Below are positions 1-12,172 of a stretch of 64,000 bases of DNA, one piece after another (within the stretch, counting starts at the first letter, position 1; every line of letters begins with the position of its first letter). A model generated the notes under the pieces. The model worked only from the letters and a program-made list of their open reading frames with translations, was not told where the DNA came from and did no database searches. Source of the stretch: Mesocentrotus franciscanus. Lineage: Eukaryota; Echinodermata; Echinoidea; Camarodonta; Strongylocentrotidae. Position numbers and translations under genes: made by a program. The DNA is taken from the NCBI GenBank assembly GCA_037976565.1, contig CP137675.1, positions 372,001 through 436,000 on the forward strand, written 5' to 3'.

Positions 1-1450
1 TTTCCAACGGATGGCAAGATTTTTTTTACGTTTTACATCCTCTTTGCATCCGTAAGTGCAGTGGGACCGGGCCTTTAAGTTAATATGAGTATGTCAAAGG
101 TTATTAATGGGAGTACAACATATGGCAGCATACTGGTAGTATTTCTGCATTCTATGAATACCATTGCATAGAAATTCTTGGCACCTGCTGCCTAAAGATC
201 ACTGGAGCGATGATGGAAAGCATTAGTGACTTTTATCCAGCATGTACTATATCCTTTTAAATTCAGATGGACTCTTTCACCCCTTGGCCAGGAGTGGGAA
301 CTGAACCTTTTAATCTCACTTCTGGTCAAAAGAGATGAAAGAGTTCAACTGTATGGCTTAAAAAATGTAAAACGTGTTAATCCTATTTACTCTGAATCTG
401 TGTAGAGAAATAATTTACGCATCACTTTTGTAGGCAAACAACGTTTGGCATTACCAATACATTTAAAATAAATTCATGCATGACAATATCACAACATTTT
501 GGTGTTATAATATGAAAGAAGATAAATTTGAGTTTTTCACGAATAATGAGAATTTAACATCAGGACGTAATCATACATGCACTAATTGATGAACAAATTC
601 GGGTTACCCTTCTTTTTGTTTTAAAGAAACCAGTCCAGATTCTGTCTATTTTTATATTTTTTTAAAATCTTCAATCATCTATGTCCTCCTCCCTTACACG
701 CATCCCACACAGATCGCGCGACCCCCGCAAATACACCGTCGTTTGCGAGGGTGAGAATGAAATTAAACGCAAGTACTGTTTCCGGTTTAGCTATGACGGA
801 CGGTGACACAGTCAAGGCAGTTGACTTAAAAGAAACACGCAATATATTATAGTTTGTCAACACCCGGCATTATTATGGTGAGCTCGTTATGTCACTGGGA
901 GTTAAATAAACTGTTTTTTTTTCTTCTTCGAATTAGTGATCTAAGTTGTCTACGTCACCACCAATACGAATGCCTCAATTTCCTTCTTCCGTCCTGTTCG
1001 TACGTTTTTCATGGTATGCATACAATGGTAAAGGTGGATCCAGTGGTGAAAAGGAAGGGGAGAGGAAGAAAGAAAGAAAGAAAAGGAAGAAAGACAGAAA
1101 AGAGAGAAGAAAATGAGAAGAGATAACAAAGGGAATCGGGGAAACGAAGGAATCTGTTTGATTTCAGAATGAAGTAATGTTAATAATAATTTTAATATGA
1201 TAACAAAATGAAGTAATAAAGCGTAAATTTGTCCATAATTTAAATTCAAGTCTAATGAGGGATTGCGAATAGCTCTCCGCTTTCCCAAGGGCAGTTGATA
1301 TGAATTTCAAAATTTTCGCGCCACCCAAATATGCCCCGGTGAAATAAAATACTGGATCCACCATAGTATATGCACTAAAAACACTGTATTTATAAAAACA
1401 ATGTTATCATGAGCATCACCACCTTCGATTTTTTTTGTTTAACTGTTATA
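1..1450. other. No gene recognised
   Basis: AT-rich sequence with only short open frames that show no domain, codon bias or splice-supported structure. A purine-rich stretch near 1050-1130 is low complexity. I see nothing else here. Confidence 0.6.
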
Positions 1451-1454
1451 GGAG

Positions 1455-1975
1455 ATTCATTATTGTTCGCTTTCTCTCTTTCTCTGTCTCTCTTCTCTTT
1501 ATTTTGTTTAGCGCCCTCTGCAACAAAACTCAACTATCGCTTTAGTTTAACTCCACATTTCCATACCCCCTCTTTTTCTTTATCGATGTCTATATACATA
1601 AATTTTGTTAGATTTGTCTTTATTGCTGTCTGTCCTCTCTCTCTCTCTCTCTCCACCTCGTCTCATCTCTATCTCTATATCAATTTCTTTATCTCACTTA
1701 CTCTGTCTCTCTTTCTATATAAGTTTTTTTCTTTTCTTTATCTCTCTATCTCTAATCCCTCTCATTTTCTCTCACTCTATAAAACTAGATCTCTTTCATT
1801 CGCGCTCTTTATCCGTCTTTCTTCTTATCATTATTCTCATTCCATAACTCTCCTATTCTCTCTCTCTCTCTCTCTCTAATTTCTATCTCTCTTTTTCTAT
1901 AAATATTTCTCTTTCTTAGTTTCTTATAGTCTCTCTAGCATTCATCGTCTTTCGTCTTTCCTCTAATAGTTTTAT
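1455..1975. repeat. CT-rich low-complexity tract
   Basis: About half a kilobase dominated by imperfect (CT)n, (TCTA)n and TTTCT words, with pure CT runs near 1637-1655 and 1855-1877. It gives long Ser/Leu-rich open frames on the plus strand that are composition artefacts. It lies between unassigned DNA and the 3' side of UGT gene 1. Confidence 0.85.
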
Positions 1976-2825
1976 TTTTGAATTCACAAAATAGACTCAA
2001 TAAATGTAGGATAAATGGTACCGGCTCTCATGAATGGAAATAATAAGATATACTAAAACAGAAGGAGAAATTATTTGATTTTTTAGGTTGTTTATTTCTG
2101 CCTTTCACCGACTAATCACTGACTGTATTCAGTTACTAACGTCATTTCACAAATATGTCAAATACCCAGGGAGAAAACATATAACATCGCATGAAATACA
2201 TAAGAAACAAATTAATCTGCAGTATAGTATGAATTAATGCTCCTCCAATGGTGTAAGTCTGCAATTTTCTTTGATTTAAAAATCACAATCGCACAGACTT
2301 TCGAAAAAATCTACTTAAGGCAATTTCAATAGCGTGGTCCACCGCCTTTTGAAATGTGCGAACATTACAATGACGTATTACGTAATCCGAACATGAAATT
2401 ATGGAATGTACAATTGGGTATTAAAATCTCATTTGAATTAATAACAGATCATAATGTACTACAGGTTTCCTGCTAATGTTTTCATTGTTCAACACTAAAA
2501 GTATTGGATTTTGCGTGAGGATTGATAGAAAATTAGTTTTAAAAAAGTATAGATGAAGAGTGTTAAAGTCAATCGACTTCTTCGATTCCCTTCAGACTGT
2601 AAGATATAGTATGATTTTAAGACTTCGAAATCTGTGTTTTTCTTAATCAAAACAGGCCTACATAAGAAAGTTATCAGAAATTATTGACAAAACTTGAAGG
2701 TTACTCGATAAGTTTTGATTAGAAACAAACGACCCCCATCCAAAAATATTCTTTGGTGTTACAATAAAGCTCAGTAATTTTTCTTCTAATTAATATGATC
2801 AACATGACACATTAATAATGTACCT
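1976..2825. other. No gene recognised
   Basis: AT-rich spacer downstream of the minus-strand UGT gene. No repeat family or coding segment recognised. Confidence 0.5.
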
Positions 2826-2831
2826 TTTATT
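2826..2831 (-). promoter_or_regulatory. Candidate poly(A) signal of UGT gene 1
   Basis: Plus-strand TTTATT reads AATAAA on the minus strand, about 40 bases after the UGT stop codon. The position is right for a short 3' UTR, but the hexamer is common in AT-rich DNA, so this is inference. Confidence 0.5.
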
Positions 2832-2869
2832 CATTAGCCATGCACTTAAGTTACAGATGACAGGTAGCA

Positions 2870-4486
2870 TCATTGTACCTTGCTCTTGGCAACTTTGGAT
2901 TTATTAAAACAGCAACTCATGCAACATTTACATGTTCTACAGAGGAGATAAAATATGACCACAACGATAGCCATAATGAAAAGTACAACGTCTATTAAGT
3001 GATATTGAATGAAAGACAGATCATGAGCCGGAGATTGCATGTAATCTCCGCCATGTTTGATCACGTGTTCAATCCAGAATGCAGCTCGATCCGCTGGTCT
3101 CATTGGTCGATCTCTAAAAATGGCGGACAGGCGTTTGGCCGTGGTGCTGTACGATGAATTCTGGATAACTTCAGAGAGTTTTTGATGGATCAGATCAGCA
3201 CTGAGAAGCTTCTTGTTGAGCTTGACTCCAAGCCCGCGAGACACAACTCTTGCCGCTACATCGGGTTGGTCGGATTGGAAAGGTATGACCACTAGAGGGA
3301 CACCATGGTAGAGAGCTTCCTGGAAACCATTATTTCCACCTTGGTACATGAAGACTCTCGTCTTGGAATGACCCAGAAGGTCATTCTGCGGTATCCATGG
3401 CAACGCCTTGACATTGGACGGAACCTTGTAATTGTGGGGTTCCTTCAACTGCATAATGACCTTCTGAGGGATACGACTAAATGCATCGAAAAACATTTCC
3501 ATCAAGTCTGATCTTGTAGATGCGAAAGTGGACACAGAAGTTCCGAGTGAGAATAGGACGACGCCATCTTCCCCAGAACTTTGCATGAACTTCTCCAGAT
3601 CTTCGCTTAGAGGTTTCGCTGGTCCCGACGTCAGCCCACCAACAGCAATGATATTCGGCATCAGCGGAAAAGGAAACTCCACCGCAAAGTCTATGTTCAT
3701 GAGGTAGAGATCGATGTACTTGTAATAAAAAGAACTCGACATGGCTAAATCAGAATCCAGGTCGAATTCCTCCTTCAAGTCGCTGAAACAATCAAAAACG
3801 TAATACTTTCCCAGAAAGTGAATTATTACCCAGTTGATGGCGTTTCCCAATCTTTGACCAAACGACATTGATGCAGAATACCCTGCCGCTAAGGTCGGTT
3901 GGTAGGAAGGATTAAACGGGGATCCAGCTATCTCGTGCACGTACTGAAGTGGTGACATAGGTGACGTCACTGCAACCCGAATCCTTGATGCGTTCATATG
4001 CCGCAGTAAATACGACTTCATGTAGATACCACAGGGCCATGTTACGTCAAACACAATCATATCGATTCCTTTCAGTCTGTCCATCAATGAAGTATCTGAC
4101 AAAACCGCTCTACAAGCTTCTTTGGTCATAAAAAGGTTGGCTGGTAGCAATTCCAAATTCTGGATTACGCTTGTAGTTTTACCGAAGGCGAGCCGGGCGG
4201 TATTCTCCGTCGTTCTCCGAATGAGCCCCGGGTGACCAGGTATAGAAAATGTCTCAAAATGGAAGCCTGCATACGCTGGATTTTCCGCCCTGTGCGAGAA
4301 TTCTTCGCTGATGAACAAGGTGATGTTGTGGCCTTTTTGCGCTAAACTCCGGGCAATGGGAACCTGGGATAGGAAATGGCTTCCTTCACCGAATAATCCT
4401 GAAAATAGAATATTCGCACAGTTAACTTGCATGGTGCTTACGAACAAAACATGCACCAACCCAACAAGTAATCCCAATCTCTCCAT
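2870..4486 (-). CDS. UDP-glucuronosyltransferase-like (UGT family, GT1), gene 1
   Basis: Intact single-exon 538-residue protein, the usual length for animal UGTs. These ER enzymes transfer glucuronic acid or another sugar from a UDP-sugar to small lipophilic acceptors. Visible in order: signal peptide (about 1-24), N-terminal acceptor domain with the putative catalytic His37 in GSH and partner Asp147, the C-terminal donor domain with the UGT signature (Trp364 to Asp406-Gln407), a membrane helix (about 498-516), then a Cys/Lys-rich cytosolic tail ending KSKVQ, which fits a KXKXX ER-retrieval signal. The start is the first Met and leads directly into the signal peptide. Oddity: the signature reads YQGG at 381-384 where most members, including the paralogue at 14.8 kb, have HGG. 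Gln is tolerated in the family pattern, but this position normally contacts the UDP phosphates. A TATA-like word lies at 4541-4550. Acceptor and sugar cannot be read from sequence. Confidence 0.95.
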   Translation of the reverse strand: MERLGLLVGLVHVLFVSTMQVNCANILFSGLFGEGSHFLSQVPIARSLAQKGHNITLFISEEFSHRAENPAYAGFHFETFSIPGHPGLIRRTTENTARLAFGKTTSVIQNLELLPANLFMTKEACRAVLSDTSLMDRLKGIDMIVFDVTWPCGIYMKSYLLRHMNASRIRVAVTSPMSPLQYVHEIAGSPFNPSYQPTLAAGYSASMSFGQRLGNAINWVIIHFLGKYYVFDCFSDLKEEFDLDSDLAMSSSFYYKYIDLYLMNIDFAVEFPFPLMPNIIAVGGLTSGPAKPLSEDLEKFMQSSGEDGVVLFSLGTSVSTFASTRSDLMEMFFDAFSRIPQKVIMQLKEPHNYKVPSNVKALPWIPQNDLLGHSKTRVFMYQGGNNGFQEALYHGVPLVVIPFQSDQPDVAARVVSRGLGVKLNKKLLSADLIHQKLSEVIQNSSYSTTAKRLSAIFRDRPMRPADRAAFWIEHVIKHGGDYMQSPAHDLSFIQYHLIDVVLFIMAIVVVIFYLLCRTCKCCMSCCFNKSKVAKSKVQ

Positions 4487-5011
4487 GTTGATGTTATCTT
4501 CAATATATGAATATACGTGATCTACTGCGCCTAATACATAGTATAATTATAACCCCGGCTGTAGCTGAGCTGCCATAATAAGCCGCTAACACAAATTTAT
4601 CACAATGTCATTGTCATACTAGACGATTGATAGAGCCCTACATGTACACAGACTTTGACCTCAAAATAATATGCACGGTCATTGAGAATGCGTACGTGCA
4701 TGTCTTCAACACACCATGCTATAGGCTTATAGCAGAGAGAGTTTTGATACGGAGAGTGGCGACTCGAAAAACTAAGCACGCACATATTGTAGTAACTTGT
4801 CGCGATCGTCGAGGTCCGAGAATTCAAGGGTTGGCCTTTATCAAGACATTTCTTATTTTTTGATTTATCTAACTTATTTTGCTTTCGTTTAAATCTTTTG
4901 TAGTAAAGGGTATATAATCCCGATACAATACCCTCTTATTCAAAATTACGTCCAAAAACAGATGAAACTTAAATCTAACTGCATGCACAATGACGGTGTA
5001 TGGGGAAACTT

Positions 5012-5451
5012 GTAACATTGGTGGGGGGGGGGGCGGGGACCGGGGCCGGCGGCGGTCGGGGGGGGTAGACCGAAAATTTCTGTCTCTTTCGTTCGTTAGC
5101 CTCTGATTTGGGTAGGGTCGGCTCCTCTCTTTAGAGACAGAAGCCGACCATAGGCGCTCCTGTTCAAACGTTTTGGCCATTTATGGCCAAAGAACTTTGC
5201 CCAAAATACTCAATTTTAGCGGATTCATATCCGATGCATTTATGTTTGAAAATTAGGCCTAGGCTAATATAATCGGTTCCAATTACCAGATTGACTGTAT
5301 GATGCGTTTAAGGGTCTTTTTCCGGAGTTTCATCGCCGAAATTGAGCTCCGTGTTGAAATTCTTGCAGCCGTATTTTAAACTGTTACTGTCAACGGATGA
5401 CGTCATCTTCCTCCATGCGCAGTAACAGTTGTAACATTGGTGGGGGGGGGA
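5012..5451. repeat. Segment flanked by direct repeats ending in poly-G
   Basis: The word TTGTAACATTGGTGGGGG occurs at about 5009-5030 and again at about 5429-5449. Between them is a GC-rich patch (5031-5066), then repeat family R1, then unassigned DNA. This could be an insertion with duplicated flanks or a segmental duplication. Confidence 0.6.
5066..5154 (+). repeat. Short dispersed repeat R1, copy A, with conserved hairpin
   Basis: About 90 bases shared with 12942-13009 (copy B) and 60712-60771 (copy C). The 3' part holds a stem with GGTCGGCT paired to AGCCGACC and an inner TCTCT/AGAGA pairing, so it can fold on itself. The three copies share the core almost base for base but have different flanks, which implies mobility or a structured RNA ancestor. 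No known family recognised. Confidence 0.7.
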
Positions 5452-6999
5452 CCATTATTATCATTATATTACTATTGTTGTTGTTTATAATTATATTTTA
5501 GATTTATTTATTCATTCATTTAATTATTCATGCATTAGGCCTTTTGCACAATATCTGCTCTCATTAAAATGACTTTCTTTTAATAGTTTGTTTTTGAAAG
5601 AGTGTAAGAAGGTATGTATCCCTATGCAAATAGCTTGAATAAATCATAATACTGAATGAAAGATAATCAGGGCGATTGCTTAAAATGAGAGCTAAAGGCA
5701 ACAAAATACCTTTTGGAGAACTCATGCTCGAGTTGCCCTATTCAGTATTGCCGTTTGCCTATTTAAACCGTGGGATGGCAACTGAAGGTTCATGAATTAT
5801 GCATTAGTCATCAGAGCGAATAAGTGAAAGAGTAATGTTTATTCATGATGAGTCACAACACTAAATCAACTATATTATAGTCTACTGTCGGAGGAAATGA
5901 GACTCTAATAATTTTTTCTTCTACGGAAATCCGTTAGAACTATTTGCTATTTCCATGGATCATTTCTTCTTCTATGGAAGATATTTTTGATATGCAAGAA
6001 TTATAGTGTGATAAAACCTTAATACCGTGGACGTGGTATTCATCGGTTAAGACTGAATCAAAGACTAACTAATGTACGCAGGCAAAGACTAACTATTCAT
6101 AGTGCTTATCACTCGAAAATGTGAAAGTCTAGCCTGTGTAAGCTTGTCTTGAAATATTGTTCCCCCCTCCCCTTTCTCTTTTCTTTTTGTTCGTCTTCTT
6201 GTCCCGACTTTTAAAAATGTTGTTCTTCTTTCATATTGTTCTTCCTTCTCTGTACCACTGAAAGATGGCCTAATTTAGTTTCAAATTCTCAAATCAGGCA
6301 CCATTAATAGCTTGACTGTTTTTGTGTGATGTATGTGTAATTTTATTTGATTAAACATGCGTGTATTTATATTTGCTTAGTTACCTTCATGAATGATAAT
6401 TATGTGTATAATATCTAAATGTAAAGGTCTTCAATTTAAGGTTATCTTTAGAGGGTTACCTGGTAACCATATTGTGATTGATTTGTAATGTTGTATTCTC
6501 ATCTTCTGGATAAGTGAATTCGGAGATGAAAAAGTAGGCCTACTTTTGAACATTCTTTTGTTGTCAAGCCATGAATGCATTCATTCTCTTACCCATCATG
6601 TAATTATCACCCACCAATGAAAAGTATAACACATTGTTGTACATAATTATGAAGTGGGAGGAGCACAGAAACAAAATAAGATGAACTTTTGTTTTCTGCC
6701 ATGATTTACTTTCAATAAATCACTCACACCAAACATTGATTACATTACATTAGGCCGACAATACTGTTCAATATATATATATATATATATATGTTAAATT
6801 GGTTGCTTTTGAATACACGACTATCAGTTGCTACCTGCATTTTTATAGATATTTCTTATTGTATAAAGACGGCACTGCAAACATGAATACTATAGGGAAT
6901 ACTGGGATAGATCGAACGTATAATTTGTTTTTGAAGCACATGCATTTTCTGTTCTGAATTATCTTTCAGACATAGAGGTAAAACAAGGAATATTTACAT
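5155..6999. other. No gene recognised; short repeats
   Basis: AT-rich. Contains an (AT)n run at about 6771-6792. A 35-base word at 5773-5807 is present in inverted orientation at 12858-12892 with about one mismatch. No coding segment recognised. Confidence 0.5.
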
Positions 7000-9065
7000 T
7001 AATTAGGAAATTTGTTTCACCCTTTGTGTACACATGTACCTGCGTGTGAACATATCCTTCCTGACCATGCATCCGATGTGCAGCTGGCTAATGACTTTGG
7101 ACAATTCTTCCACCAGAAAGTTCAAGACATCGTCTCTTCCTTAGGTGGTGATGGCAATCTTGCTGACATCTCGTCTCCCTGCGACCACTCCTTCAATGAA
7201 TTTGATGTAGTATCCGAGGCAACTGTACAAAGAACTATCAAGGAGAGTCCTTCCAAGTCATGCAGGCTTGATCCGATACCAACAACTCTCCTCAAGGATT
7301 CTATTGATGAAGTGGTTCCATTTATTACCAAGCTTATCAATCAGTCATTAAATACTGTCCAAATACCAGTCTGGTATTGTGCCAAGTGTGTTTAAAACTT
7401 CTCATGTAACACCTGTGTTGGCAAAGCCCCATTTAGATCGTAATGATTTAAAGAATTATCGCCCTACAGCCAATCTTATGTTTGTTGCTAAAGTCATGGA
7501 ACGTATTGTAGCTAATCAACTGAAAGTTTATCTTAACGATAATTGCTTATTTTCTGATATGCAATCAGCTTACCGGCAGTTTCACTCTACAGAAACTGCA
7601 CTGCTCAAAGTGTACAATGATTTACTATTGGCAGTTGATAAGGGTCAAGAAGTAGCCTTAGTAATGTTAGATTATTCAGCAGCATTTGACACTATCAATC
7701 ATCATTCTTTGGTTGAACGCTTCTGCCACACTTTCGGGATTGGTGGCACAGCATCAAAGTGGTTTACATCATACCTTGAACATAGAGAACAGAGAATTGT
7801 AATCAACAAAAGTATATCTGACCCTTTCCTTCTTTTGCATGGCGTGCCCCAGGGTTCGGTCCTCGGGCCGCTCGAGTTTATTTTGTATACAAGTCCACTC
7901 AGTGAAGTAATAAATGGACATAGAAACATACACCATGTAACATACGCGGATGATACGCAGTTGTATGTAATCCTTGAACCCCGTCACCGGTCGGTTAGCT
8001 TGACAAATCTTGAAGAATGTGTTAGTAATGTGAAATGTTGGGCACAGAAAAACTATCTTAAGCTTAATAGTGACAAATCGGAATTACTTCACATCACATC
8101 TCAGTTTCGTAAGCCCTTGCCCTTGCCAGATTTTGTCTTAGATGACACAAACTTGTGTAAATCCGAATCGGCCAAAAACCTGGATGTTATCATAGACACT
8201 GCTCTCAATATGAAGGCTCACATATTAAGGAAAGTATGAAAAGCTGCATCTTATGGTATCCACAAAATTGGTAAAATTAGGAAATGTTTAGATAAACCCA
8301 CTACAGAACGACTGATACATGCATTTGTCACTTCCCATTTAGACTACTGTAATGGCCTCCTTGTTAATTTGCCACCCTCCCATCTTGTTCCTCTTCAGCG
8401 TATCCAAAATGCTGCCGCTCGTCTAGTTACCCGCTCAAGACCTTACGAACATATTACCCCAATCCTCCGCAATCTCCACTGGCTGCCAGTAATTCAACGT
8501 ATCAAATTTAAAATTCTTCTCCTTGCCTTTAAAATCCGTAACAGTGAATGCCCCACGTACCTTTCCAGTCTCATAAAATCCACCCCCTCCTCCAGGTTGC
8601 GTGCTTCAACTTCCTCTCACTTTCAACTGATTCCTGGCCCTCGTGTGAAAACAAGATACGGCGATATAGAGCATTTTCTGTAGCCGCCCCCAGTTGTGGA
8701 ATAGCCTCCCGTCCTACATCCAAAATGCTCCTTCTATATACACTTTCAAAGTAATGTTAAAAACCCATCTGTTCAAATCCATATCATGAATTGTTGTCTT
8801 CTCTAAACATGTCAAAATATGAAATCTTTAGTCATCTTTAGCATAATTTAAGTTACATTAAGTTGTTTGATTGATTTTTCTGTAACATACTGTAATTTTT
8901 TATTGAATAATATTGTGTAATCGTGGTGCTGTCGTCCCGGCTTATTTCGTGTAAGGACATTGCTTTACTGAATGGCTGCTGGGACAACAGCACCACAGCG
9001 CCTAGAAACAATGTATTAGGCGCGTTATAAATGTGATCTATTATTATTATTATTATTATTATTAT
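7000..9065 (+). mobile_element. L2/CR1-like non-LTR retrotransposon, 5'-truncated
   Basis: Region spans a broken reverse transcriptase reading frame, a C-terminal segment typical of L2/CR1 elements, an untranslated tail with GGCGCGTTATAAATGTG, and a terminal (ATT)n run at 9042-9062. The ATT tail and missing endonuclease are as expected of a 5'-truncated L2 insertion. The 5' boundary is approximate. Confidence 0.85.
7012..8690 (+). pseudogene. L2/CR1-like reverse transcriptase, frameshifted
   Basis: The first piece (about 7012-7390) holds the pre-RT region. A frame change near 7380 leads to 7379-8239, with RT motifs: NYRP in block 1, LDYSAAFDTINH (metal-binding Asp), GVPQGSVLGPL, and YADDTQLY, the catalytic YADD. 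A stop at 8237 and another frame switch separate the thumb and C-terminal piece (8369-8683), which has RIQNAAARLVTR and LHWLPVIQRI, both typical of the L2/CR1 C-terminus. The endonuclease domain is absent. At least two frame breaks make it non-functional. Confidence 0.9.
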
Positions 9066-10389
9066 AATTCACCTAATATAATTCAAAGCAACGCCTTGAG
9101 ATTCATACCTTTTCAAGTTAGCTCACATAGTTACTATTAACTGGTGTAAAACCAAGGAGTAACTCCTTGGTAAAACTGACTAAAAAACAAACTCATGTAG
9201 AGTTGTAGACCAACCATTTTTTTTAAATATATTAATGTAATACATGTATTAAGCTTTGTTTACGTACGGTATAAAAAGACATACAGCGTGACAATATCAT
9301 TTCATCATCATCTTTACACTATTTGGCAACAAGATTGTGGGTCCTAACCATTTCTTTATCTATTATACAGGTGGCTTATTGGGATGCAGCTCAGAAATTT
9401 ACTCTAAATAATGTAGCAATTCTGTGACATCCATACAATGTGCATTTGGACTCTTCTACTAATACTTTCTTAATTAATAAATCTACAAAATATAACATAA
9501 ATACGTTCTAACAACTCTATGTATGCACCTGCAGCAAAAAAGTATATTCAGATTAAAAAAATAAAAAATGAAATAGATGGTCTGTGTACTTAAAATTGTT
9601 GATAGAAATAATTCCAATTTTTAAACAGCTCATTAATAGCATTAGAAATTTATTTTAAAGACCTGTGAGTTTTATACTTGTTGTTTCTGTCTTACAAAAC
9701 TCATATTTATGCTAAAATTATAATGAATAAACAATATTGGTTCGGTCTTGGATTCTAACATTGGTCAGAGTTGTAACTACTAAATATTTATGAGAGGAAT
9801 GATAATTGTACCCATTGCAAATGAATATATAAACTTGTCATTTTTCCTCAGTCTCAGAGTGGGAGAAGTCACTCACTCAATGTTATTATTAAATGTCACC
9901 AAATTATATATATGAGAGGAATAATCCTTTGAGTAAACATACTATAGAAAAGAGTCAAGTCAAGATACAGAAGGAATAATGGTCTGGAAAATATAGAGCG
10001 CCTGCCTTCTGGCAGATCACTCAAGTGGACAATTTGCTGAGTAGAAATACTAGGAAAGAGTCGAAGCTAGAAGTCCTATTCTAGTCTAATATACGTTATC
10101 CTTAGCTATTGTGAATTCAGAACCCTTAAAAGTTGAATTTTAAGCAAGATTTTAATGTGAATGCATATTTTTGCATGGTCTATTATAATCACTCAACTAG
10201 ATTGATCACTTTGAGTGTTGTAGAATGGCTTATGAATTTTTACATCCATTTATGCACAGAAAATTAAAATGCCTTAAAACCTTCGATTGCCAAGATTTTC
10301 TCCCACATCACTAACGGAAATGCACCAAGATATGCCTACTTTCTGGCAAACTTAGTACTGAGATTGGACATCTCAGCCGAGCTGAGCTA
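9066..10389. other. No gene recognised
   Basis: AT-rich spacer between two LINE remnants. No domain-bearing frame, hairpin or repeat family recognised apart from short A/T runs. Confidence 0.5.
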
Positions 10390-10415
10390 CGAGCCAAAGA
10401 CTGAATTAATATTTA

Positions 10416-11947
10416 GTGTCAGAATCTAGATCCGTTCATGATACAACCAATGAATTTAATACGTTCTATGCAAGATTCGATGACAAATGTTTTGATGCCG
10501 AAAGTAATAGGATTGTAAATACTTTGAAACAGTTCAATGATACACCCATTGTATGTCAGTACAACGATCTTGTCAGGTACTTCAAATGTACTAATCCAAG
10601 AAAATCTATGGGACCGGACAGTATTTTTGGGAAACTACTCAAAACATGTGCCTGGCAATTAGCCACCCCTTTTGTCACTCTTTTTCAAGAATCTTTGGAT
10701 CAAAACCATGTCCCATTGTGCTGGAAATCATCGACAATAATACCAGCAGCCAAAACACCCCAAGCATCTGAACCCAATGACTATCGGCCTATATCCCTCA
10801 CCTCATTAGTCATGAAATGTTTTGAACGCATAATTCTTCAGAGGTACATTTTCCCACAGATACTGCCTGACATAGATCCTTTACAATTTGCCTACCAACC
10901 ACGCAAGTCTGTTAGTGATGCCGTTTTATTGCTAACTCACTTGGTTGCACAGCATATTGATACATTGGGTCGCTATGTTCGTACAACATTCGTCGATTTT
11001 TCATCGGCTTTCAACACAATTCAGCCCCACCTCTTGATGAATAAGCTTACCGCTTTGAATGTAAAACCCTCTCTGATACTCTGGCTTCATGATTTTCTAA
11101 CGGGCAGAATTCAAAGGGTAAAACTGTATAATGTGTTATCTAATTACGTCACTACGAATACAGGTTCCCCCAGGGTTGCGTGCTGTCAGCACCATTATTT
11201 ATCATGTATACAAATGATTGTATCTCGTCAAATAACAATGTCTCAATTGTGAAATATGCCGATGACACGGCTATCATTGGCATGATCCATGGCAATGATG
11301 AACGCAAATATCGGGAGGAGTTATCCATGTTTGAGAATTGGTGTGAAGACAATTTCTTGGTACTTAATACAGCTAAAACGAAAGAGATGACTTTCGATTT
11401 TCGTTTAAACAAAGGTCAAGCAAATCCAATCATGCTTAAAGGAAAGGATATACAAAGGGTCGAGAGTTTTAGGTACCTTGGTACAATAATTGACAATGAA
11501 CTATCATGGAAAGACCAATGCCAATCTCTATATGCAAAGGCTCAACAAAGAATGTACTTTCTACGGAAACTGAATTCGTTCCATGTAGACAGAACCATCC
11601 TGAAGTTATTCTACAAGTCAGTAATAGAAAGTGTAATGCTTTTCAGTTGTGCGGTCTGGTATGGTGGGTGCAGACAGGAGGATCTTAAGAAATTGCAGAG
11701 AATAGCCAATCGTGCTGGCAAGATGACTGGCGAAGTGACAGATTTGAAACAGGAATGCGTTCATACAATTCTGAAACGGGTATCACAGATTTTGGGAAAT
11801 GGGAACCACCCCCTTCATCCTTGCTATACCCTAATGCGATCGGGAAGGCGGTACAGATCAATGAAGGCTCGAACTTCACGATCCTTAATTCCTTTGTTCC
11901 GCTTTCCATTCGTAAATACAATGAACAACTCCAGTCAAATTGAATAG
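10416..11947 (+). pseudogene. Rex1-like reverse transcriptase, frameshifted
   Basis: 10416-11160 carries the fingers and palm start: NDYRPISLTSLVMKCFERI, FVDFSSAFNTIQP and LTGRIQRV. Near 11165-11180 one base appears to be missing, because the expected PQGCVLSAPLF continues in another frame from about 11172. That frame carries KYADDTAI (catalytic YADD) and FRYLGTIIDNELSW (thumb motif). Near 11755-11800 the frame changes again, and the C-terminal text up to 11943 (ITDFGKWEPPPSSLLYPNAI) is in a third frame. VMKCFERI and the C-terminus resemble Rex1/Babar elements. Clade assignment is by eye. Confidence 0.88.
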
Positions 11948-12061
11948 GCCTGTATCTTGCCACTTCGCTATTCATCCGTTTCCTTCAACCAATGTACCAG
12001 TATCACGAGGAAATAAATTAATTAATACCCTATGATATCATATGTTATTCCAAGTTTTATT

Positions 12062-12172
12062 TAATAATAATAATAGTGATAATAATAATAATGATAATAA
12101 TGATAATAATGATAATAATAATGATGATGATGATAATAATATTAAATAATAATACAAAATAATAATAATAAT
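12062..12172. repeat. (AAT)n/(GAT)n microsatellite
   Basis: Imperfect trinucleotide run of AAT, GAT and ATG units inside the 3' region of the Rex1-like LINE. Confidence 0.9.

Noticed and set aside
1409..1879. 156-codon Ser/Leu/Phe-rich open frame
   Set aside because: Produced entirely by the CT-rich low-complexity tract.
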